From Celeribacter neptunius (lineage in GTDB: Bacteria > Pseudomonadota > Alphaproteobacteria > Rhodobacterales > Rhodobacteraceae), in NCBI RefSeq assembly GCF_900113955.1, contig NZ_FORH01000001.1, forward strand, positions 364,395 to 428,394: a stretch of 64,000 bases of DNA. Direction: 5' to 3'. A program made the translations under genes and the position numbers. The notes beneath the pieces are model-generated. The model was not told the DNA's origin and made no database searches. It worked only from the letters and a program-made list of their open reading frames with translations. Every line of letters begins with the position of its first letter. Position 1 is the first letter of the stretch. Of the stretch, positions 57,238 to 64,000 are shown in pieces.

Positions 57238-59007
57238 TCAACTCAGATCCGCGGCATTTTCGGAGCGGGCCATCAGGAGCACGGCGAGGAGGCCGACGGC
57301 GATCACCAGAAGGGCTGCCGGCGAGGCCTGTTCGAGATGTTCGAGCGAGGCCTTCTCATAGACCCGGGTCGCCAAGGTGTTGTAATTGAACGGCCGGAGC
57401 AGCAGGGTCGCGGGCAATTCCTTGACGCAATCGACGAAGACCAGCAACAGCGCCGTGCCGACCGAGCCGCGGATCAGCGGCACGTAGACGCGGCGCAGGG
57501 TGCCGCCGAGCGTTTGTCCCAGCGAGCGCGCCGCCATCGGCAGAGACGGTGCGACACGGCCCATGGCGGCATCGGTCGCGCCCTGGGCGATGGCAAAGAA
57601 GCGCACCATATAGGCAAGGATGATCGCCACGGCGGAGCCGGTGAGCAGGAGGCCCGGATCGTGGCCGGTGAGCGCCGCGATCCCATCGGCGAGCCAATGG
57701 TCGAGGCCTGCCAGCGGAAACAGGATGCCGATGCCCAAAACGGCGCCGGGGGCGGCATAGCCCAGGGTGGTGAAGGGCAGGATCAGACGCGGCAATCTGC
57801 GCCCGGTGAGCCGCACGCCATAGACCATGAACAGGGCTGCCAGCACGGTCAGGACCGCAGCCGTGCCCGCCACGGTCAGCGTGTTGGTGAGCGCGGTCAC
57901 CAGCCCCGGCGCGAGCCATTGTTCCGGCTCACCGATCGCATGATGGGTGATCACCCCGACCGGCAGGACGAAACCGACCAAGAAGGGCAGGGCACAGAGC
58001 GCCATGGCGAGAAGTCCCTGCCAGCCGGTGAGGCGGATTGCCGTCACCGGGCGGGCCTGACGTGCGCCCTGGTAAAAACGGCCGCGGCCGCGCGAACCTT
58101 TCTCGAACGCCACGAGGGCAAAGACCACGATCAGCACGACCGAGGCGATCTGCGCCGCACCGCCGGCGTTGCCGCCCTCGAGCCAGGTCGAAAAGATACC
58201 GGTGGTCAGGGTCTGGACCGAAAAATAGGAGACCGTGCCGAAATCCGACACGGTCTCCATCATCACGATGGCGGTGCCGGCGGCGATGGCCGGGCGCGCC
58301 AAGGGCAGGCCGACACGGAAGAAGCGCGCAAACGGGCCGGCGCCCAATGCCCGCGCGGTCTCATAGACAGAGCCGGATTGCTCGCGAAATGCGGCGCGGG
58401 TCAGCAGGAAGACATAGGGGGTGAGGGCGGCGGCCAAGACGATGATCGCGGAGCCCAGAGAGCGGATCTCCGGGAACCAGTAGTCGCGCGCGCTCTGCCA
58501 GCCGAACAGCTGCCGCAGCGTGCCTTGCACCGGACCGGCATATTCAAAGAAATCGACCAGCGCATAGGCCCCGACGTAGGCCGGGATCGCCAGGGGCAGG
58601 AGCAGCAGCCATTCGAGCGCTTTCGACAGCGGAAAGCGATACATGGTGACAAGCCAGGCCGCGCCGGTGCCGACACAGGCCGCCAGAGCGGCCACGCCGA
58701 GCGCCAGAACGGCGGTGCTGCGCAGGTAGCGCGGCAGGGTCGTCGAGATCAGATGCGGCCAGATATTGTCGCTCGGGTGAAAGGCGATCCAGACCACGGC
58801 GAGGAGCGGCATCAGCACGATGGCCGCGATCAGCGCGGCGCCGGCCGACCAGGGCGACAGGCGCGCAACACGCGACAGCCCGCGATGGGGCACGGGCGTG
58901 GCGGAACATGCCTGTGTCATGGGGGCCTGTGCCGTGGGGGCCTGTACTGTGGCGCCCTGTGTTGTGGCGGATGGTCCGGCAGGTGTCTGAGTCATTTGGT
59001 CGGTCAT
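57238..59007 (-). CDS. ABC transporter permease, ferric iron (FbpB/AfuB) type
   Basis: A 589-residue permease with about 12 spans in two halves, each with the EAA-type motif: first half LGAGPFARFFRVGLPLARPAI, second half LGQTLGGTLRRVYVPLIRGSV. Two fused permease domains are typical of FbpB-type iron(III) importers. The start MTDQMTQTP leaves a low-complexity lead made by four imperfect 15-bp units (58907-58966). No binding protein or ATPase gene is next to it in this window, so partners lie elsewhere. A substrate other than iron is possible. Confidence 0.88.
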   Translation of the reverse strand: MTDQMTQTPAGPSATTQGATVQAPTAQAPMTQACSATPVPHRGLSRVARLSPWSAGAALIAAIVLMPLLAVVWIAFHPSDNIWPHLISTTLPRYLRSTAVLALGVAALAACVGTGAAWLVTMYRFPLSKALEWLLLLPLAIPAYVGAYALVDFFEYAGPVQGTLRQLFGWQSARDYWFPEIRSLGSAIIVLAAALTPYVFLLTRAAFREQSGSVYETARALGAGPFARFFRVGLPLARPAIAAGTAIVMMETVSDFGTVSYFSVQTLTTGIFSTWLEGGNAGGAAQIASVVLIVVFALVAFEKGSRGRGRFYQGARQARPVTAIRLTGWQGLLAMALCALPFLVGFVLPVGVITHHAIGEPEQWLAPGLVTALTNTLTVAGTAAVLTVLAALFMVYGVRLTGRRLPRLILPFTTLGYAAPGAVLGIGILFPLAGLDHWLADGIAALTGHDPGLLLTGSAVAIILAYMVRFFAIAQGATDAAMGRVAPSLPMAARSLGQTLGGTLRRVYVPLIRGSVGTALLLVFVDCVKELPATLLLRPFNYNTLATRVYEKASLEHLEQASPAALLVIAVGLLAVLLMARSENAADLS

Positions 59008-59235
59008 TCTTTCCGCATAGGCGAAATCGGTTTCCCTGTCCAGAAAAGCGCTTATATTGTATGGCAAAGGCAAGCCCCGCATCAGACGGGGTCAAAGCGG
59101 TGCTCGGGAATATCCCGATGATCGAAACCGGGACACGGCGCGTTCGGGCAAAAGTGCGGCGCTCCGGATCATGATCGGGTCGGTCGGCGCCGCGGAGCGA
59201 TTGAGGGATTGAATGAGGCAGGACAGGGCAGAGCC

Positions 59236-60114
59236 ATGATCATTTCCATGCATATCGGCGCGCATGCGACCTATGGTGCGCAGCTGATGCGCGGGCTGTT
59301 GAAGAACAAGACCGTGCTCGCCGAACAGGGCGTGGCGATCCCGGCGCCGACACATTACCGCGACCTGTTGCCCAAGGTGATGAAAAAGGTGACGAGCTCG
59401 CGCGCCACCCCGGACACCCAGGAAATGCTGCTCGACCAGATGCTCGACATGGATGATTGCAATCGCATGATCCTGAGCTACGAGGACGTGATCTGTATGA
59501 ACCCGCGGATTTTTGAGAAGACCGAATTCTACAGCAAGGTGAATTTCAAACTGCCCTGGCTGCGCAATGTCTTTGCCGATTATCCGATGGAATTCTTCAT
59601 CGGTATGCGCAACCCGGCCACCTTCATCCCCGAGACCTTCGGCAATTGCGGCCCGAATATTTCCTACAGCGAGTTTCTCAACGGCATGGATGTCGAGGCG
59701 ATCCGCTGGTCGGAATTGCTGGGCCGGATCCGGCAGGCCTGTCCGGATGTCGGGATCACCTGTTTCGCCTTCGAGGACACGCCGATCACCTGGGCGCAGA
59801 TCATGCGCGAGATGGCCGGCGTCGGGCCGATGGTGCCGCTCTCGGGCGGGCTCGATATCCTTGCCACGATCATGAAGCGCGAAGGCATGAAGCGGCTGCG
59901 CACCTATCTTCATACCCACCAGCCGCAAAACGAGATGCAGAGGCGCAAGATCCTACAGGCTTTTCTCGACAAATACGTCGATGAAGCAGCTTTGGAAGAG
60001 GAGATCGATCTGCCGGGCTGGGACGCGGACCTGGTGGATCGCCTGACCGAGGCTTATGAGGAGGACCTGCTGCGGATCGAGGCGATGGAAGATGTGCATT
60101 TCATCGCGCCCTAG
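59236..60114 (+). CDS. Sulfotransferase-like hypothetical protein
   Basis: A 292-residue soluble protein. The N-terminus (MIISMHIGAHATYGAQLMRG) and the GMRNPATFIPETF segment resemble the PAPS-binding and 3'-phosphate motifs of sulfotransferase-like proteins, but the usual GTTxL loop is not present, so the activity is uncertain. It has no signal peptide. Codon use is like the neighbours. The gene is single, between the iron permease (divergent) and a convergent peptidase gene. Confidence 0.75.
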   Translation: MIISMHIGAHATYGAQLMRGLLKNKTVLAEQGVAIPAPTHYRDLLPKVMKKVTSSRATPDTQEMLLDQMLDMDDCNRMILSYEDVICMNPRIFEKTEFYSKVNFKLPWLRNVFADYPMEFFIGMRNPATFIPETFGNCGPNISYSEFLNGMDVEAIRWSELLGRIRQACPDVGITCFAFEDTPITWAQIMREMAGVGPMVPLSGGLDILATIMKREGMKRLRTYLHTHQPQNEMQRRKILQAFLDKYVDEAALEEEIDLPGWDADLVDRLTEAYEEDLLRIEAMEDVHFIAP

Positions 60115-60230
60115 GTGAGATCGTCGCGGGAGCGTGGCGAGAGCGTGGCGGGGTGCGGCAGAAACGCGAGGCGCACGGGGCAGGGCGAGGAGGTCGGGCG
60201 TGACCCGGGGCCTGACGTGGGCCCGCCGGC

Positions 60231-60911
60231 CTATTGCGGCAGATGCGCCGCGACCAGATCGTCGAACCCCGAGATCGGATGCGCCTTGACCCAGCGCGCG
60301 ACGCGGCAGCCGGCATAGGCATAGGAGCTGGCATTGCGCGCGCCTTCGGAATGGCGCCAGTCCGCGGCGGCAAAGGGCAGATCGCCCGATCCCGGATCGC
60401 AGCTTTTCGGATCGAGATCGAACCGTGGATCGCGCGACACATAGGTGGCGATGCCCTCGTCGATCCAGGCCGGAAAACCCCGCAGCGCCTTGAGGCCGAT
60501 CTGACGGTGAAACGCCACATGGGCGAGCTCATGGGCGATGATTTCCGTGTCATGGCCCCGTGGTGTCAGGTAGAACAGGTGCTGGCCATAGGTCATGGCA
60601 CGCACATCCTTGCCGCCCATCACCCCGTTGCAGGTCTCGGTATAACAGATCAGGATCTTGGGCCGCTCCTGCGGTCCGAAGGCCATGGCAACCCGGGCCT
60701 CGGCGCGCACCAGCCGGCGCAGCATGTCCTCGGAGGTGGAGGGACCGGTGAGTTCGGAATAGACGTTCGGCGCGATCTGCTTGAAGCCGAAACAGCCCGG
60801 ACAGGCGCCGGCGAGGACCGGGGAATAGCCCAGGGCCAGAAGCCCCAGGCCGAAACCCGCAAAAAGCGCGATCAGCGAGACGCCAATCCGGTGACCCCAG
60901 CGCCGGGCCAT
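60231..60911 (-). CDS. Membrane-anchored gluzincin-like metallopeptidase
   Basis: A 226-residue protein with an N-terminal anchor (about residues 8-33) and an extracytoplasmic zinc site H127-E-L-A-H131, followed by Glu152 in PAWIDEGIATY as third ligand. Several cysteine pairs (CPGC, YTETC, SCDPG) may form disulfides in the periplasm. The layout matches the small M1-related peptidases called peptidase MA-like. Substrate unknown. It lies 19 bases downstream of gapR on the same strand. Confidence 0.85.
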   Translation of the reverse strand: MARRWGHRIGVSLIALFAGFGLGLLALGYSPVLAGACPGCFGFKQIAPNVYSELTGPSTSEDMLRRLVRAEARVAMAFGPQERPKILICYTETCNGVMGGKDVRAMTYGQHLFYLTPRGHDTEIIAHELAHVAFHRQIGLKALRGFPAWIDEGIATYVSRDPRFDLDPKSCDPGSGDLPFAAADWRHSEGARNASSYAYAGCRVARWVKAHPISGFDDLVAAHLPQ

Positions 60912-60930
60912 GGCCTCTCAGGACATGCGC

Positions 60931-61203
60931 TCAGCGCATGCCCAGAGCTTCCTTGTACATGTCGAGAATGGCCTCTTCCTCGGCGATCTCATCGGCGCTC
61001 TTCTTGCGCAGGGCGATCAGCTTGCGCATCGCCTTGGTGTCATAGCCGCGCCCCTTGGCCTCGGCCATCACCTCTTTCTGCTGGTCGGCGATGTCTTTTT
61101 TCTCCAGCTCAAGCCGCTCGAAACGTTCGACAAACTGGCGCAGCTCATCGGCGGTGACGCGGTAGGAATCGGCGGGGCCGGAATTGTTTTCTTCGTCCAT
61201 CAT
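60931..61203 (-). CDS. gapR: GapR-family nucleoid protein (DUF2312)
   Basis: A 90-residue protein. It is mostly helical with the DUF2312 pattern ADELRQFVERFERLELEKKDIADQQKEV and KGRGYDTKAMRKLIALRKKSADE. In Caulobacter GapR clamps overtwisted DNA and aids replication and chromosome organisation. I choose the first of two adjacent ATG codons, which has GAGGAAGG seven bases upstream; the longer frame upstream is not translated by this reasoning. Confidence 0.93.
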   Translation of the reverse strand: MMDEENNSGPADSYRVTADELRQFVERFERLELEKKDIADQQKEVMAEAKGRGYDTKAMRKLIALRKKSADEIAEEEAILDMYKEALGMR

Positions 61204-61512
61204 CGGGAAACCTTCCTCGGTAATTCTTGCTCTTCTCAAGCCACGATCCCTAGCGGGCGGAGCGCGGCATGGCAAGCCTGAGAGTGCGCGAGTTTCTGCC
61301 TCCGGGGGGCGTGGCGGAGCGGCCCCGGGGCGGGTCGGGCGCGATGCGTCGAGACAGCATCCCGGGCGCCATCTCTGGCGCCGCTGTGAGATTTCAGGCC
61401 GGGCCGCCGGAATGGGCTGGCGCGGCGTGCGCCCGGTCGCCCGCTTTTCAACAGGGGAAGTCGGGGCGACTGGCGCTTTCTTCTGTCTTCGAATCCCCCT
61501 AGGGTCCCGGCC
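61204..61512. other. Divergent intergenic region, gapR / MFS gene
   Basis: 309 bases, GC-rich, with the gapR promoter (leftward) and the MFS promoter (rightward). No repeat copy, RNA or further gene was recognised. Confidence 0.45.
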
Positions 61513-62784
61513 ATGCGCTCTGTACTCTCGTCTTCCTCGCCGCTTCTTCTGGGCATCATGTTGTTGATGATCGGCAACGGTCTTCAGGGCACGCTTCTCG
61601 GTGTGCGCGGTGTCGCCGAAGGCTTTTCCACCTGGCAGATCTCCATCGTCATGTCCGGCTATTTCGCGGGGTTTCTGGGCGGGTCCCAGGCCGCCCCGCT
61701 GCTCATTCGCCGGGTCGGCCATGTGCGGGTCTTTGCGGCCCTGGCCTCGTTCATCTCGGCGGCGCTGATCCTGTTTCCGGTGGTCACCGACCCCTGGGTC
61801 TGGACCGCGCTTCGGGTGATGCTCGGGTTCTGTTTCTCGGGCGTTTATGTGACGGCGGAAAGCTGGCTCAACAATTCCACCACCAATGAGATGCGCGGCA
61901 AGGTGCTCTCGGCCTATATGCTGGTGCAGACCGTCGGGATCATCGTGGCGCAATGGATCCTGTCGCAGGGCGACCCGTCGGGTTATGTGTTGTTCATCAT
62001 CCCCTCGGTGCTGGTGTCGGTGTCCTTCGCCCCGATCCTGCTGTCGATCTCGCCGACGCCGGCGTTTGACACGTCAAAACCGCTGAGCCTCGTGGCGCTT
62101 TTCCGGATCTCGCCCCTGGGCTGTATTGGCATGTTCCTGATGGGCGGGGTCTTTGCCTCGCAAATGGCCATGGCTGCGGTCTATGGCGGGCAGGCGGGGT
62201 TCTCTCTCGGCCAGATCTCTGCCTTTGTTGCCGCGATCTATGTCGGCGCTCTGGTGTTCCAATTGCCGATCGGGTGGATTTCCGATCATTCCGACCGGCG
62301 TCTGGTGATCCTCGGTGCCGCCGGCGTCGGCGCTCTGGCCTGTCTTCTCGGCACGATGTTCGCCCAGAATTACCTTTTGGTGCTGAGCGCCGGATTCGTT
62401 GCCGGCGGCATGGCCAGCCCGCTCTATTCTCTGCTCATCGCCCATACCAACGACTATCTCGATCCCGAAGACATGGCCGCCTCCTCGGGCGGGCTGATCT
62501 TCATCAACGGTGTCGGCGCCGTCGGTGGCCCGCTGATCGCCGGTTGGCTGATGGGGGTGACGGGGGCGCGTGGCTATTGGCTGTTTCAGGTCTTCCTGCT
62601 GGGTGGGGTGGCGCTCTATGCGCTCTGGCGGATGACCCGGCGTGCCGCGATCTCGGTCGAGGATACCGCCTCTTATGTCGCCGTGATGCCGTCCTCCACC
62701 CCGGTGGCGGCCGAGGTGGCGCAGGAAGTGGCGATCGAAATGGCCGAGGAAGAGGCACAGGACGCCGCAAGTCAGGAGGGCTGA
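61513..62784 (+). CDS. MFS transporter (YcaD-like)
   Basis: A 423-residue major facilitator with twelve spans. The loop 2-3 signature is present in modified form (GGSQAAPLLIRRVGHVRVF), a second copy occurs after span 8 (GWISDHSDRRLVILG), and ESWLNNSTTNEMRGKVLSAY is typical of the YcaD group. The tail (about residues 390-423) is acidic and low-complexity. The substrate is unknown. Confidence 0.9.
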   Translation: MRSVLSSSSPLLLGIMLLMIGNGLQGTLLGVRGVAEGFSTWQISIVMSGYFAGFLGGSQAAPLLIRRVGHVRVFAALASFISAALILFPVVTDPWVWTALRVMLGFCFSGVYVTAESWLNNSTTNEMRGKVLSAYMLVQTVGIIVAQWILSQGDPSGYVLFIIPSVLVSVSFAPILLSISPTPAFDTSKPLSLVALFRISPLGCIGMFLMGGVFASQMAMAAVYGGQAGFSLGQISAFVAAIYVGALVFQLPIGWISDHSDRRLVILGAAGVGALACLLGTMFAQNYLLVLSAGFVAGGMASPLYSLLIAHTNDYLDPEDMAASSGGLIFINGVGAVGGPLIAGWLMGVTGARGYWLFQVFLLGGVALYALWRMTRRAAISVEDTASYVAVMPSSTPVAAEVAQEVAIEMAEEEAQDAASQEG

Positions 62785-62966
62785 CACGCGGAATATGACG
62801 GAAAACCCGGTAGAATGACCGGTTTTTCATCCGATTTTCACCTGCGATGTGTTGAATATGAGCAATAAATGAAAAATATTGCAGCTTGTCGAATAATTAA
62901 CTTGCGTGGCGGACTTTGATTTGTGACGTTTCTGTAAAGTTCTGCCGTCAAGAGGAGCATTGAGAG

Positions 62967-63581
62967 ATGGCGCACAGCAACACGGTCCCGGAGACAAACG
63001 CGGAGAAGACGCCGGAGGAGATTCTGAGCTTCTGGCTCGACGAGCTGAGCCCGTCGCAATGGTATGTGGCGGATGAGGCGCTCGATCAGCGTATTCGCGA
63101 TGAATTCCTGACGACCTGGGAAAGGGCACAGGAGGGGGCCTATTCGCTCTGGCTGACCTATCCGACCGGGGCGCTCGCTTATATCATCCTCATGGATCAG
63201 ATGCCGCGCAACATGTTCCGTGGCGAAGGCCGGGCCTTTGCCTCCGATCTGGCGGCGCTCTCGGCGGCCAAGGCGGCGGTCGACAAGGGCTGGGATCTGC
63301 GCATCGATGCACCGGCGCGGCAGTTCTTCTACCTGCCGATGATGCATTCCGAGAATCTCTACGATCAGGAGCGCTGTGTGCGGCTGATGTTCGAGCGCCT
63401 CAAAGGCGCCGACAACAACCTCTTGCACGCGCGCGCGCATCGCGAAGTGATCCGCCTGTTCGGGCGTTTTCCCTATCGCAATGATGCGCTCGCCCGGGCC
63501 ACAACCGGGCACGAAGCCGACTTTCTCAGCGGCGGCGGCTATGCCTCCGTGCTGAAGGAAATGCAGGCTGTGGCCGCCTGA
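62967..63581 (+). CDS. DUF924 family protein
   Basis: A 204-residue soluble helical protein with the DUF924 pattern: EEILSFWLDELSPSQWYVADEALDQRIRDEF (in part), then MDQMPRNMFRGEGRAFASD and the final RFPYRNDALAR and FLSGGGYA. The family has a TPR-like fold and no known function. It stands alone, 182 bases after the MFS gene, with GAGGAGC upstream of the start. Confidence 0.92.
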   Translation: MAHSNTVPETNAEKTPEEILSFWLDELSPSQWYVADEALDQRIRDEFLTTWERAQEGAYSLWLTYPTGALAYIILMDQMPRNMFRGEGRAFASDLAALSAAKAAVDKGWDLRIDAPARQFFYLPMMHSENLYDQERCVRLMFERLKGADNNLLHARAHREVIRLFGRFPYRNDALARATTGHEADFLSGGGYASVLKEMQAVAA

Positions 63582-63724
63582 CGGCTGTGCAATCTGCATC
63601 TAAGGGATTGTAATCCCGCCTGAAAACCGAGTGCCATGCATCCCGCGCGCGAGCTATGCGCCTGGCGGGATGCAGCCTTTCGCCCTTTGGGTGCGGCGGA
63701 TCGTTGCTCAGTTTTTCCAGATAG

Positions 63725-64000
<276 letters not shown>

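Overview
The window looks like chromosomal DNA from a high-GC alphaproteobacterium of the Rhodobacteraceae (Roseobacter/Rhodobacter type). The reasons are a LexA with direct-repeat GTTC-N7-GTTC boxes, a GapR/DUF2312 nucleoid protein, a gene-transfer-agent (GTA) style endolysin/holin cassette, two TRAP transporters, System I cytochrome c maturation genes (ccmE, ccmF, ccmH) and a trp-moa-moe-lexA neighbourhood. There is no transposase, integrase, prophage structural gene, rRNA or CRISPR array. One tRNA (tRNA-Thr, anticodon TGT) is present. Nearly all genes are housekeeping, transport or regulation.

Layout. 1-5 kb: the start of a leftward gene at the left edge, a cysteine-rich protein, purL, a predicted heat-shock-type small RNA, and a LysR regulator. 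5-14 kb: murI and argC-ccmE rightward, then a leftward block reading endolysin, holin, two very small genes, a membrane protein, ccmF, ccmH, a DUF2087 protein and an enoyl-CoA hydratase. This block lies between two oppositely oriented copies of a dispersed repeat. 14-17.9 kb: a MarR/membrane-protein divergent pair with twin palindromic operators, an acidic secreted-type protein, and gltA. 18-25.3 kb: gltX, comEC, lexA, moeA, moaC, trpC.

25.3-36.8 kb: cytochrome P450, the DctB/DctD-type two-component pair, a small secreted protein, dctPQM, and a CHASE-PAS hybrid histidine kinase. This block sits between trpC and trpD, so the trp genes are split by about 11.5 kb. 36.8-43.4 kb: trpD, trpG, a divergent polysaccharide deacetylase (YibQ type), DUF2189 protein, an EamA permease, and small hypotheticals. 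43.4-52.7 kb: a bactofilin/M23 peptidase pair, a DUF455 ferritin-like protein with a peroxiredoxin, a large AsmA/YhdP-like protein, queA and a tRNA 2-selenouridine synthase. 53-57 kb: a second TRAP operon ending in an alpha/beta hydrolase. 57-64 kb: tRNA-Thr, an iron-type ABC permease, a sulfotransferase-like protein, a gluzincin, gapR, an MFS transporter, a DUF924 protein, and the 5' end of a dihydrolipoyl dehydrogenase gene.

A non-coding repeat of about 260 bp recurs six times in intergenic gaps as full, half, internally deleted and diverged copies. Several copies lie at places where gene order appears rearranged. The other main points of interest are the compact GTA-type lysis cassette with two genes of 49 and 58 codons, a predicted RpoH-dependent sRNA with an anti-Shine-Dalgarno stretch, and a DctD-type regulator that has lost both the Walker A lysine and the GAFTGA loop. 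Functions are assigned from motif recognition only, without any database search.
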